A model generated the notes under the pieces. It searched no databases. It was not told the origin of the DNA and was given only the letters and a program-made list of their open reading frames with translations. Positions 36,321-45,954 of a DNA stretch of 64,000 nucleotides are shown here, piece after piece. A program made the translations under genes and the position numbers. How positions within the stretch are numbered: position 1 is the stretch's first letter; every line of letters begins with the position of its first letter. Origin of the DNA: CBCOTE01 sp965112965 (lineage in GTDB: Bacteria > Desulfobacterota > Desulfovibrionia > Desulfovibrionales > Desulfovibrionaceae); NCBI GenBank assembly GCA_965112965.1, contig CBCOTE010000007.1, forward strand, positions 62,001 through 126,000. The letters run 5' to 3'.

Positions 36321-38025
36321 TTGCTACTATTTAATATTAAAAAAACATTTTTTGGACATATCATTTAAATTTCGCGAAGTTAAGTTTAACTTAGTACAAG
36401 ATCAGAAGGCCTAAAGGACTTGCTACAGTTTGTAAAATCACAGAACAGTCCTACTACCGTTGATGCAACAAGTATGGCGAACTCAAAAAAATAATTAAAT
36501 CAGGCGGTAAAAAATGGAGTGGGAGAACAGCCGAATAAGATAATCCGTAAGGAGGTGCTCAGAGAAAACTTTTGAGTTTGACATATTGCCGTAAGTACAT
36601 GGAGTATATAAAAAAAGTTTTCTAAGTTTTTTGAAATATGAATCTGCTGTATAGTCGACCAGTTTTGCTCCATTCAAAAAAATACCAGATGTAGGCGAAT
36701 GTCGTAAACTGTGTATTAATTCGGTCGCTCATAGAGTATACCTGAGAAGTATGGCTAAGGATATCTTAAGGACAGTCTTTCTTCAGATCGAAGTCTGGTT
36801 ACCTTTGGTTTAGTTATGGGTTATGCATCTAGCCAAGGCCTTACTAGTGTAACTATATATGGTTATATAATTTTATTGATGTTAGGATTTATGATAGCAA
36901 AATATAAAAATACCGATAATTATTTGTAGTTTTATGCGTAAGTACTTGGCTCTTATGGTGGCCAGGACTATTCAATCAGGAAGGATGTTATAAAACATTT
37001 GGCGGAGTTGTTCATTAACCGATTGTCCCTGAATTATATACGTTCCGACAATAACCAAAACTTTACGATCAATTCCGTTTAGACGTGATTTTAATAGACT
37101 TAAAGTAAGATACTATTTTTTTTTGTTTCTGAAAGCCCCTGGAAAATGGCTATAATAAGAGCTTTAATAGACAAGCTTTGCAAAACTACGTATAGCTCTT
37201 ACCAAATATCGCTCGCCTATGACCGGAAGTTGCCCTTGCCCAAATAGATAGAGACGAACTTGGTATTCAGCTTTATATATTATTGAGTAAACGCTGGTGG
37301 GGCAGGCTATTTACGATGATGTTATTATACGTCGGTCCAGTAACAGTAGGTAGCCTGTTTTTTTGATGCGTAAAGAAGGATAAAAACGGCAAAAAACAAT
37401 ATTAATAGCCCCCCCGGCCTCAAGAGGTCGGGATATAGACGAAACGTCTTACATCTATCGAATTGTAACACATAGGATCTATAATTACCGATTAAACATG
37501 ACCTTAATCTCCATGTAAGTGCTAAAATATGATATCTCGTCGCTAAGACTAATATTAATACATGTCACGATAGATTCAAAAAATACCCGATATAGTTGCG
37601 GTATATAAAATGTATTGCAAACGCGACGATATCCTAACGAAAATACTGTATCCTGACCAGCAAGGTTGCCGCTCCAACCAACGTTTTTACCTCAACCGTT
37701 AAGTTATATTTTAAACTATAACTATGACACAGATGTATCAATCTACATGGATCATACGCAAAGCTAACTACGATTGGCAGGGCTAACTTGCCTGATCTTT
37801 GGAGTGTAACACGTTAGGCAGGACCATCATTAGACGTAATGGCAACTAACTAGCTAAAAAAATATTTATTTTCAGGCCAAAAAAACTGCATAACTTATCA
37901 GAATAACGATATGACCGCCACCGGTCAACATAGTTGGCAACTATTCTGCTTAGACTTAATAGGCTATTAGTTGATTTCTAAAAAAAAGAGCCGGAATAAA
38001 TGTAAAGCGGTCTAGCAAACGAAGT
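36321..38025. other. Convergent gene-poor gap between adk and rpsT
   Basis: About 1.7 kb with no supported gene. Short frames on both strands lack family resemblance. It contains one compact GC-rich hairpin (37413-37432) listed separately. I looked for tmRNA, RNase P RNA and SRP RNA cores and saw none. Confidence 0.5.
37413..37432. repeat. Compact GC-rich hairpin
   Basis: CCCGGCCTC and GAGGTCGGG pair over nine positions (one G-T wobble) around AA. It stands out in AT-rich surroundings. A T-run lies some 15-20 bases beyond on the minus strand, too far for a standard terminator. Confidence 0.5.
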
Positions 38026-38289
38026 TTATTTCAGTTTATTAACGACATAGGAAAGCCTTGATATTCGTCGAGCCGCATTCTTCCAATGAATGATTTTCTT
38101 AGTTGCAGCTTTATCAAGCATAGCCATGGCTTTCTGTAATGCTGTGACAGCATAATCTTTATTTTTAGTCTCAACGGCAATACGCACAGTCTTGAGAACA
38201 TTCTTGATACGGGTCTTAACGGCACGATTACGCGCACGGGCTTTCAAACTCTGACGGTATCGCTTCACAGCGGATTTATGGTTAGCCAC
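38026..38289 (-). CDS. rpsT: 30S ribosomal protein S20
   Basis: Primary 16S rRNA-binding protein, 87 residues, all-helical and basic: MANHKSAVKRYRQSLKARAR at the N-terminus and a helix ending WKNAARRISRLS. GTG 38289 is the start, with AGAGGAGA seven bases upstream. A strong promoter is about 100 bases upstream (38396-38425). The 100-base leader is long enough for autoregulation by S20 as known in E. coli, where initiation is also at a weak start codon, but this is inference. Confidence 0.97.
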   Translation of the reverse strand: MANHKSAVKRYRQSLKARARNRAVKTRIKNVLKTVRIAVETKNKDYAVTALQKAMAMLDKAATKKIIHWKNAARRISRLSYVVNKLK

Positions 38290-38395
38290 GATATATCTCC
38301 TCTATATTACGTCAACTATATTAGCTAACTCAGATATGCCTAAACATCAGTCTAGTAGTCTAAACCGTAGCGTACTACAGTTATTAACTGCATTA

Positions 38396-38425
38396 TTTAT
38401 AATCGACTTACAAAAACTTTGTCAA
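38396..38425 (-). promoter_or_regulatory. rpsT: Strong sigma-70 promoter of rpsT
   Basis: On the minus strand TTGACA (38425-38420) and TATAAA (38401-38396) are separated by 18 bases, or 17 if TTATAA is taken as the -10. The -35 is perfect and the -10 matches five of six. Transcription would start near 38390, between glyS and rpsT. Confidence 0.75.
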
Positions 38426-38464
38426 GTCTCATAGCTGATTTTTTTTAACTCTGGTCCAAGCCTT

Positions 38465-40558
38465 CTAGATCTGCATGACATTGAAGTCCGCCAGCCGGAC
38501 CAGGTAATCTGTGAAAAATTTGAGCAGGTCCAGCCGATTTCGACGCAAAGCCGGATCATCGCACATAACCATTACGCCGTTAAAAAAAGCGTCTACCGTA
38601 GGCTGCAGCTGGCGCAAAAAGCTAAAAAGCGACAAAAAGTCGTCAGCTTTCCACAACTGTACGAAGTTTTGGGCCAAATTCTCCAAGGCCGTAGCTAGTG
38701 CCTTATCCGGTACCTCGGCCAGTAATGCCGACTTCCAGTGCCCGTCTAGATCCTCGATATCAGTTTGCTTACGTATGATATTGGCGGCGCGCTTAAAAGT
38801 CAGAATAGCTTGAGTAAAATTTGGATCACGGCTCATGACTGCCAGAGCCTTAAGTCTCAGTCTAAGCCGCCGGATATCTGTCACATCCGCCCTGACTGCA
38901 GCCTCCACCACCAGGGTCTCGTAGCCTTGGCCACAAAAGAAACTAGTAAGTCGCTGAGTTAAAAAAAACATGAGTTTTTTCAGGGCCACGTCTGGAGTTA
39001 GTTTCCGGCATCGTTCACCATAACCCGACAGGGCCCGAAAAAATAACTCTTGGACATCGAGTTGGAGGTCATATTCAAGGATAATACGACATATGCCCAG
39101 AACTGTCCGTCGCATGGCGTAAGGGTCAGCCGCGCCCGTGGGGATCATATTTAGACAAAAACAACCAGCCATAGTATCAGCCTTGTCCGCCACAGCTAGG
39201 AGCGCCGCAACCAGAGTAGTCGGTACCGGACTATCCGGCCCAGTCGGCAGATAGTGCTCATATATAGCCTGGACTACAGCTTCGGTCTCGCCATAGTGAC
39301 GGGCATAGATACCGCCCATGATACCTTGTAGCTCAGCAAACTCACCTACCATATCCGAGACCAGATCAGCCTTAGCTAGTTCTCCAGCCCGCACTAGATC
39401 CGCGCGCTGATCCGGGGCCAGTGTATCAGCCAGCCAGTCACATAAGGCCGCTATGCGCCGTCCTTTATCTGCCATGCTGCCAAGGGGAGTCAAAAAAATG
39501 ACCTGCTCTAGCCGAGACTGCCATTGGTCCATTGTGTAACTTAAATCAGTTTTCCAGAAAAACCGTGCATCTTCCAGGCGAGCTTTGAGCACGCATTCCC
39601 AATCCTTGCGCACCAAGGCCTCAGCCTGGTCGTCTATGGGATCAAAATTAATTACACACAGGAAGTGCGGCATTAGGTTGCCCGAATTGTCCTCTATGCC
39701 AAAGCTTTTCTGATGCGACTCCATACTGGTCAGTAGCACTTCCCTTGGCAGCTCTAAGTAGGCTGGGTCAAAACTACCCAAAAGCGGCCGCGGCCATTCC
39801 ACCAGGTTACACACCTCGTCTAATAGGCTGTCGGTCCATATTACTCGCCCTTTGGCTGCTTGGGCTAGGGTATCGCCGACAGCCAACACTATTTGTCGTC
39901 GCTCTACCGCATTAAGTATTACTTTACCTTGATTCCGCACTACCTCCTGATAGGCCGAGGCCGTATATATAGACCATGGGCCGGGGCCAAAAACACGATG
40001 GCCATAAGTCAAATTGCTCGAGGCCATCCCAGCAATCTCAAAAGGTACTACACAATCATCAAGCATGGCTAAAAGCCAACGGATAGGCCGACCAAATGAA
40101 AAGTTCCCTGAACCCCAACGCATGCGTTTAGGAAATGGTAACTTAACCACAATTTTAGTGCAGATACCAGACAAAATATTGCCGGCCTCGACACCACCAC
40201 GCATCTTACGCACCGCCACATAATCACCTTTTCCCGTGGTAGTACGGAAAATATGACTAATGTCCATACCTTGCCCCCGTATAAAACCTATGGCGGCCTT
40301 AGTTGGGTTACCTGCGGCATCAAAGGCCACATCCGCGGATGGGCCAATGATAATCTCCTCACAGTAGGACTGCATTGCGGCTAGGCCCACTACCTCTACT
40401 GTCAAACGACGGGGGGTTGCAGCAGAAGTGAGAGCGACATAGTCCAATCCAGCCTCGGACAGGCTTGAAGCAAATAAATCTCGCAGGTCTTGGGTCAGAC
40501 GGGACAAAAAACGGGCCGGAATTTCCTCAGTCCCGATCTCGAGCACAAACCAGGGCAT
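38465..40558 (-). CDS. glyS: Glycyl-tRNA synthetase beta subunit
   Basis: tRNA-binding beta chain of the bacterial alpha2-beta2 glycyl-tRNA synthetase, 697 residues. It begins FVLEIGTEEIPARFL, the family N-terminus, and contains an HD-like region around the motif ALLAVADKADTMAGCF; the C-terminal anticodon-binding DALR-like domain is complete. A run of eight T inside the coding strand stays in frame. GGAGGAATAACGTC precedes ATG 40558. It follows glyQ by 36 bases, the usual operon. Confidence 0.96.
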   Translation of the reverse strand: MPWFVLEIGTEEIPARFLSRLTQDLRDLFASSLSEAGLDYVALTSAATPRRLTVEVVGLAAMQSYCEEIIIGPSADVAFDAAGNPTKAAIGFIRGQGMDISHIFRTTTGKGDYVAVRKMRGGVEAGNILSGICTKIVVKLPFPKRMRWGSGNFSFGRPIRWLLAMLDDCVVPFEIAGMASSNLTYGHRVFGPGPWSIYTASAYQEVVRNQGKVILNAVERRQIVLAVGDTLAQAAKGRVIWTDSLLDEVCNLVEWPRPLLGSFDPAYLELPREVLLTSMESHQKSFGIEDNSGNLMPHFLCVINFDPIDDQAEALVRKDWECVLKARLEDARFFWKTDLSYTMDQWQSRLEQVIFLTPLGSMADKGRRIAALCDWLADTLAPDQRADLVRAGELAKADLVSDMVGEFAELQGIMGGIYARHYGETEAVVQAIYEHYLPTGPDSPVPTTLVAALLAVADKADTMAGCFCLNMIPTGAADPYAMRRTVLGICRIILEYDLQLDVQELFFRALSGYGERCRKLTPDVALKKLMFFLTQRLTSFFCGQGYETLVVEAAVRADVTDIRRLRLRLKALAVMSRDPNFTQAILTFKRAANIIRKQTDIEDLDGHWKSALLAEVPDKALATALENLAQNFVQLWKADDFLSLFSFLRQLQPTVDAFFNGVMVMCDDPALRRNRLDLLKFFTDYLVRLADFNVMQI

Positions 40559-40594
40559 GACGTTATTCCTCCATAGCTTTGCAAAACGGATAGC

Positions 40595-41440
40595 CTAGAC
40601 TGCACGCTGAGCTACATAAAGTACAGCCACGGCCGAAACTAAGGCACATACGCGGCTAATATAACCGGTACGCTCAGTTATAGAAATGGCCTTTCTTGCC
40701 TGGAGTAAGTTAAAGGTGTGCGAACATTTTAGGCAATAATCATAGGCTGGCCAAAGCAGATTCTGTTCGCACAGTCGTTGAGACTCGGCCTCGTAAGCCG
40801 CAAAGGCAGCCAGGAGCATCTGCGGATTAGCGGCCTCAAAATTGTATATAGACTGTTCTACTTCAGCCCGATAGTGCACTTGACCGTAGGTCACTCGATC
40901 GTTCCACATGAGATCGTAAACCGACTCTTTGTCTTGTAAATGCATAGAAATACGTTCAAGCCCGTAGGTAATTTCTACACTCACTGGGGAAAGGTCAATA
41001 CCGCCAACCTGCTGGAAATAAGTGAATTGAGTAATTTCCATACCATTGAGCCAAATCTCCCACCCCATACCCCAGGCGCCTAGAGTTGGTGATTCCCAGT
41101 TGTCCTCCACAAAACGAATGTCGTAAATGCGCTGGTCGATGCCTAAAGCGACCAGACTATCAAGGTATAGACACTGAACATTATCCGGGGAGGGCTTTAG
41201 AATAACTTGGAACTGGTAATAATGCTGTAGGCGATTGGAATTTTTCCCATAGCGGCCGTCTGTAGGTCGTCGCGAAGGCTCCACATATGCCACGTTCCAT
41301 GGTTCTTTGCCAAAGACGCGCAGGAAAGTAGCCGGATTAAAAGTACCGGCGCCGACCTCCAAGTCGTAGGGCTGCTGTATGATACAACCAGCCTTGGCCC
41401 AATAGCTCTGCAACGTCATGATTACGTCTTGAAAATACAT
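40595..41440 (-). CDS. glyQ: Glycyl-tRNA synthetase alpha subunit
   Basis: Catalytic class II core of glycyl-tRNA synthetase, 281 residues. Motifs visible are MTLQSYWAKAGCIIQQPYD, AYVEPSRRPTDGRYG and VSVEITYGLERISMH. The C-terminus ends AVAVLYVAQRAV, a little short of the typical 290-300. ATG 41440 is preceded by GAGGAG, part of which lies in a small hairpin (41445-41458) that could mask it. It precedes glyS and follows recO by 32 bases. Confidence 0.96.
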   Translation of the reverse strand: MYFQDVIMTLQSYWAKAGCIIQQPYDLEVGAGTFNPATFLRVFGKEPWNVAYVEPSRRPTDGRYGKNSNRLQHYYQFQVILKPSPDNVQCLYLDSLVALGIDQRIYDIRFVEDNWESPTLGAWGMGWEIWLNGMEITQFTYFQQVGGIDLSPVSVEITYGLERISMHLQDKESVYDLMWNDRVTYGQVHYRAEVEQSIYNFEAANPQMLLAAFAAYEAESQRLCEQNLLWPAYDYCLKCSHTFNLLQARKAISITERTGYISRVCALVSAVAVLYVAQRAV

Positions 41441-41444
41441 ATGG

Positions 41445-41458
41445 CTCTCCTCGGAGAG
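41445..41458 (-). promoter_or_regulatory. glyQ: Hairpin covering the glyQ ribosome-binding site
   Basis: CTCTCC and GGAGAG (minus strand) are perfectly complementary with two bases between, so five or six pairs form. The second arm is the glyQ Shine-Dalgarno. It could lower or regulate initiation; this is inference. Confidence 0.4.
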
Positions 41459-41472
41459 GCCAGTTCTCCGAA

Positions 41473-42351
41473 TTAAACGCGTATCAGACGCCCCTTATCC
41501 CAGGCCAGACCCATATGGAACTCTATAAAATGATCGATGAGCGCGGCGCACTCTCGGCGGACGGTTGGAATAAGCCGTAACCGTGACCACAGTGACGGTG
41601 GCTCATGCCGGATAAAACGCAAGGTCGCCAACGATCCAGGGCTCACAGCAAGGGTCCGGCAATGGATTGAAAAACTTCCGGCAAGACTGGCCACACAGTC
41701 CGGACAAAGCATTCGGCCTTGCTCGATCGCGAAGCGACCGATGACAAATGGATCTTCAGAATTGATACTTGCTGCAGGAATGTCGCCACTTCCCCAGCCT
41801 ACACTCCCGACCTCGCTATCATTTTCCAATATTGTCCAGTCCGGCAGTAGGAACCGGCCGCATTCCAAGCAGCAATCCAACTCCGGCGCGAACCCGAGCT
41901 CAAAGGCTAGTCGGACCCGGAACCACATGGGCACCAAGGTCATAAAATTCGCTCCGTACTTGGAGGTCGGCATGACATCTAACGCGTTCATAGTTTCTAG
42001 CAACAAGCGAAAAATCGTCATCGCCCCTTCAGACCCCTGCCCCACAGCTTCAGTGAAACGGCAACAACTAAGAGCCGGCATGCCACGCTGCCAGTCAGCT
42101 CTAAGTTGCGGCCAATTACGAACAAATATTCCATCTTTAAGAATTAGATAATCTCCCGTACGGTTCGGTTTAACCCGAAAGAGCACGTGGTTCAGTACAT
42201 CGAGACAACCACTGAAGCGGCGCCGACTATGGGCGCCGCCAAAGGCAAAAGCTGTGGCTACGCCACGGGACGACGAAAAAAAACGAACCCATACATCTGC
42301 TTCCCGGAATCGTCCTATTTGCAGGACCAAGGCCTGTTCAGTAACTTCCAT
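41473..42351 (-). CDS. recO: DNA repair protein RecO
   Basis: Helps RecR load RecA on single-stranded DNA coated with SSB. The N-terminal OB fold (about 1-80) begins VTEQALVLQIGRFREAD; the C-terminal domain has four cysteines in two pairs, CCLECG and CPDC, likely a zinc site. The spacer between the pairs carries a longer serine/glycine-rich loop than usual. Length 292. AAGG lies ten bases before ATG 42351, and the gene starts six bases after the rodZ stop. Confidence 0.9.
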   Translation of the reverse strand: MEVTEQALVLQIGRFREADVWVRFFSSSRGVATAFAFGGAHSRRRFSGCLDVLNHVLFRVKPNRTGDYLILKDGIFVRNWPQLRADWQRGMPALSCCRFTEAVGQGSEGAMTIFRLLLETMNALDVMPTSKYGANFMTLVPMWFRVRLAFELGFAPELDCCLECGRFLLPDWTILENDSEVGSVGWGSGDIPAASINSEDPFVIGRFAIEQGRMLCPDCVASLAGSFSIHCRTLAVSPGSLATLRFIRHEPPSLWSRLRLIPTVRRECAALIDHFIEFHMGLAWDKGRLIRV

Positions 42352-42357
42352 AAAAAA

Positions 42358-43581
42358 TTAGCCTTCGGACCTGGATTTATTTTTAGGTGGGAAGGTTAGT
42401 TCCTTAGCCGAACCTGAAGCGTACCGGATAGGATAGTGCTTCCCGTCAAAAACCAGCTTAACACCGCCAGCATTTCTTAACCACACCTTGAGAGTTTTAG
42501 TAAACTTGACCGAAGCCTGCTGCCCGACCTGGAGGTAAAAATCACGGCGCACTACACTATCCACAATAGTCTCGACCCACCCCGTCTCTACGGCATGTAA
42601 CTCGAGCAAATGATGTCCATTAGCCTCACCTGGGTCAACCGGTAGCGGAGGCAAAGAATCCTCGGCCACGGCCTGGAAGATAGCGGAGCTAGATGGCCTG
42701 GCAATTAAAGCCTCCTCTTGGGCAATATCCATGGCCGGCTCTCTTTTTGGAGTCTGAGCCATGAGCTTTATCGCCTCATAATCTACTTCAGTTGACCCAA
42801 TCGCTGGAAGTGGTATCCCCACTTTGCTAGGCTCAACAGAAAAAGACTGGGCAGATGTTACTGCTGCTAGCTTGCTCTCAACCTTTGGCTCTAACTGAGA
42901 CACAATTTTAGATTCGTGCTTGATCTCTTCCCGTGTTTCTAATTTCTGTAGCTCGACCTTGTTGGCCACATCCAGCCTAGCTAACGACATAATATTCGTC
43001 TTGTTGTGGCCGAGATGAGCTACTGGTTGGCGAGTGCCGGCAGTCTGCTCCTCGATCGCTGAGGGCTGCGGAAGCACTATACGATCGGATGGAGAGGCAA
43101 TGCGGACAGGCCCCTTGCCCAGCTGTTCCACTCTAGGCCGTGAAAAGCGTTGGGCAATAGGACCGACAAAAAACCAAACAAGAGCCGAGACCGACGCCAT
43201 GACAAGACAAGCGGCCACAGCGATAATCCAGATTTCCACTTCGCGGCCACCTTTTTTTGTTTTAACGCTTCCGGAACTGACACATGTAGTGGTTAAACTA
43301 TTCACGGCTTCGTCCAACCGGCCCAGCCCAGACAAGGTTTCATCAGAACAAAAGGCTGAAGCCAGCCGGGTTAATTCCCGACTGTCCAGCCCGAGGACGG
43401 CTGCATAGGCTGCAATAAATCCTTTGACGTAGACGAGATGGGGTAAGTCGGCACTCACCCCCTCTTCCAGCGCCTCCAGACTACGGCGACCGATCTTGGT
43501 CGTCCGCATAACCTCATCTACGGATAAACCTTGTCGTAGACGTTCATGGCGCAATATCTCGCCCACTTCCTGCAACGACAT
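42358..43581 (-). CDS. rodZ: RodZ-like protein (HTH, one membrane helix, periplasmic DUF4115)
   Basis: Cytoskeletal morphogenesis protein that links MreB to the elongation machinery. An N-terminal Cro/CI-type helix-turn-helix (about 3-75), a single membrane segment (about 117-139), a long low-complexity periplasmic linker and a C-terminal beta domain (about 325-400, LELHAVETGWVETIVD) are all seen, giving 407 residues. GGGAGAAGCAC precedes ATG 43581. It is in line with surA and recO. Keeping rodZ suggests a rod-shaped cell. Confidence 0.88.
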   Translation of the reverse strand: MSLQEVGEILRHERLRQGLSVDEVMRTTKIGRRSLEALEEGVSADLPHLVYVKGFIAAYAAVLGLDSRELTRLASAFCSDETLSGLGRLDEAVNSLTTTCVSSGSVKTKKGGREVEIWIIAVAACLVMASVSALVWFFVGPIAQRFSRPRVEQLGKGPVRIASPSDRIVLPQPSAIEEQTAGTRQPVAHLGHNKTNIMSLARLDVANKVELQKLETREEIKHESKIVSQLEPKVESKLAAVTSAQSFSVEPSKVGIPLPAIGSTEVDYEAIKLMAQTPKREPAMDIAQEEALIARPSSSAIFQAVAEDSLPPLPVDPGEANGHHLLELHAVETGWVETIVDSVVRRDFYLQVGQQASVKFTKTLKVWLRNAGGVKLVFDGKHYPIRYASGSAKELTFPPKNKSRSEG

Positions 43582-43655
43582 GTGCTTCTCCCATGTGCCC
43601 GACCGGCCGCGGTCTGGACCTCTTCTGGCGACAACCAGTTTCTACTGGCCGATGG

Positions 43656-44651
43656 TTAATCTGGGTTGATCTTGATCACAGCCTTTCTACGGAGCTTCTC
43701 CGTGTATTCTCTTAAGCGTTCCTCAAGTTTAGCCTCATAAATCTTTTTCATAATTTCTTGCTTGACAAGCTCGAAATCTTGACCATCACCAAACTCGCTG
43801 CTAGCGACATCATCAGTATTAACTACGCGTACAAAAGCATCCTTACCCTCCAATTTGAAGGGTTTAGATAAGTCCCCTTCCTTTAGCCCATTTAAAGCTT
43901 GTTGGAGTTCTAACCCCAAGTCTTTTAGAACAAAAACGCCAATGTCACCACCTTTATCTGCCTTCGGCCCCACAGAGTATTTTCTTGCGGCTTCAGTAAA
44001 GGATATTTTTTTTGACTTAATAAGCCGTATAATCTCTATTGGTTTTTGACTCGACGGCAGCATGATGAGTTCTAGATGTAAATTACTTTTCAGATCTGAA
44101 AAATTTTTCTGCGAATTGGCCTCAAAATACTTACGGGCCTCATCCTCAGTGGCCACCACCTTCTTATTCACCATATAGCCCATAAGTCTACTTTTAAGCA
44201 GCTGCTGGCGTATCATGGTAGCGTACTCATTGCGTGTCATCTTTTCAAGGGCAAGCTTACCATGAAACATCTCATTGGTAAGGTTTTGGCGTTCTTTAAT
44301 ATCCCGGATAACGCCCTCCACGTCGGCATCGGTTACTATGACCTTAAGCCTTTCAGCTTCTTCAATAATTACGATGTCATCAATCATAGACTGAAGTATT
44401 TGGTGGCGATATTGCTCGACCGTATGGGCATACTGAACCGGCAACACCAATTGCGCGTTCATCTTTTCGAACATCGACTTGAGCCGTTTGTTCAAATCCG
44501 AAAGGGTGATAATCTTGCCGTTGACCGTAGCTACGATGCGATCGATAATTTCCTTAGCCATGGCCTGTCCGGCCAGGGCCAGAAATATAACTAAAACCGA
44601 AATGAACAGATTTCTGCCTAGTATTAGGCGTTTATGCAACGGCTTGCACAT
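43656..44651 (-). CDS. surA: Periplasmic chaperone / peptidyl-prolyl isomerase SurA
   Basis: Outer-membrane protein chaperone. A signal peptide (LFISVLVIFLALAGQAMA) is followed by the SurA N-domain (EIIDRIVATVNGKIITLSDL) and one parvulin domain with YSVGPKADKGGDIGVF. I take ATG 44651, giving 331 residues, because GGAG lies eight bases upstream; ATG 44678 is in frame but begins only six bases after the T-tract of a terminator. One parvulin domain instead of E. coli's two is normal for this group. Confidence 0.88.
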   Translation of the reverse strand: MCKPLHKRLILGRNLFISVLVIFLALAGQAMAKEIIDRIVATVNGKIITLSDLNKRLKSMFEKMNAQLVLPVQYAHTVEQYRHQILQSMIDDIVIIEEAERLKVIVTDADVEGVIRDIKERQNLTNEMFHGKLALEKMTRNEYATMIRQQLLKSRLMGYMVNKKVVATEDEARKYFEANSQKNFSDLKSNLHLELIMLPSSQKPIEIIRLIKSKKISFTEAARKYSVGPKADKGGDIGVFVLKDLGLELQQALNGLKEGDLSKPFKLEGKDAFVRVVNTDDVASSEFGDGQDFELVKQEIMKKIYEAKLEERLREYTEKLRRKAVIKINPD

Positions 44652-44683
44652 TAGATAGCGCTCCATAATGCAATCCATTTAAG

Positions 44684-44713
44684 AAAAAACTGCCAAAACG
44701 GCAGCATTTTTTT
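44684..44713. terminator. Intrinsic terminator directly upstream of surA
   Basis: CTGCC and GGCAG (44690-44704) form a perfect stem around five bases. On the minus strand six T follow directly (44689-44684); on the plus strand seven T follow after two bases (44707-44713), so it could work both ways. It lies between the lipoprotein gene and surA, although both run in the same direction. Confidence 0.75.
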
Positions 44714-44786
44714 AGACGATTACATGCTTTTTCCCAAATGGGCAAGCGTGTCTCTATGGGCAGTCACCCGATCCTGAGGCATCTAA

Positions 44787-45881
44787 TCAAGGGAGTATAT
44801 TCACATTTCCTACAGTACCGTTATCATCGACATCTTTACCATCGTTCTCAATCAGTTCCATAGCCCCTTCTTCAATTTGGTTAGCGGATTCAACCATCTC
44901 CTCTCCTTCCTCTGCCTGGCCTGGAATCAGCTGCTCATGGATACGCACGTCGCTCTCAACCAACGCGGCCCTCAGCCAGTCTTCAAAGGCTTGGCGAACC
45001 TGCTGCTCCATTGGTATGTGTTCAGCCTGAACGTAAGAATCGTATGGATAAACAAAAATCTCATGAAACTTTTCTAGGAGTACCAGCGCCTCAAATCCGT
45101 CTTTGGCTGTCATGATGGACGACGACTGCCCGGGCTGTAAAGAAGCCAAAATTTTACGCCAGGCCGGCAAAATACGCTCTACAGGCAGAACAAATTCCTG
45201 TTGGGACGTCCGCACAGTTAAGTTGATCTGCGCGTCTTTGCCAACATTGGCTGACTCGACAACGACGCCATGCCCCTTATAGCTCTCCACCGCTATATCT
45301 AGATCCTTACGGTCAGGACTACTCAGCACAACAAAGCGCCAACGATCAGGTTGTTGAAGTTTTTTCTTGTGAGTCAAAAAAAAAGCCTCACCTTCTCGGA
45401 AACCTAAGTCTGCCTTGAGCTGCAATACCCGGACGCGCAGTTTCTCCAAGGCCACAGAACCACTGAGTTGCTCACGCCAAGAAGTCAAGTCCAAGAACTC
45501 ATCTTCCAGCATACGCTCAAAAATACCCTTGGGATAATCAGCCCTGATACGAGCTTCGGCCTGATTAAGCTCTTCCTCAGTGACTGCCAGACCCCGACGA
45601 TTCAAGTCCTGACGTACTAGCTCCTGTATGATGAGCTCCGCGAGCACCAAACCGTACTCTTCCTTTAGTCGGCTCACTGAGGGAAAAGTCGGGGTTGCCC
45701 AACACAGCTGGGTTAAATCATAGCGAGACTGGAGTTGTCGCAGGGTGATGGGTGTACCATTCACCCGAGCCACTACACCGGGCTGCTCCGGATAGTTACA
45801 GCCCGGGATGCACCAGAGCAATAAGAGCAGGACAGGAAGTCTGAGGCGCAGCCGTGTCGCTATGTATCGTTCTGTATTCAT
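44787..45881 (-). CDS. SurA-like lipoprotein
   Basis: Probable lipid-anchored periplasmic chaperone, 364 residues. The signal peptide LLLLLWCIPGC ends in a lipobox Cys28. The N-domain (VARVNGTPITLRQLQ, LIIQELVRQDLNRRG) is SurA-like and a helical region follows. The middle (about 170-280) resembles a parvulin domain only faintly and lacks recognisable active-site residues. The tail is acidic and rich in E, D and N. It would be a substrate of Lnt. Such paired SurA-like genes next to mfd are usual in Desulfovibrio. The role is inferred from family and context. Confidence 0.8.
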   Translation of the reverse strand: MNTERYIATRLRLRLPVLLLLLWCIPGCNYPEQPGVVARVNGTPITLRQLQSRYDLTQLCWATPTFPSVSRLKEEYGLVLAELIIQELVRQDLNRRGLAVTEEELNQAEARIRADYPKGIFERMLEDEFLDLTSWREQLSGSVALEKLRVRVLQLKADLGFREGEAFFLTHKKKLQQPDRWRFVVLSSPDRKDLDIAVESYKGHGVVVESANVGKDAQINLTVRTSQQEFVLPVERILPAWRKILASLQPGQSSSIMTAKDGFEALVLLEKFHEIFVYPYDSYVQAEHIPMEQQVRQAFEDWLRAALVESDVRIHEQLIPGQAEEGEEMVESANQIEEGAMELIENDGKDVDDNGTVGNVNILP

Positions 45882-45954
45882 TATTATTTTTTTTTATTGG
45901 TTGTACCCACATCAATATGGACGGACTCCTTGACTGGCAGGACCGGACAATCCT

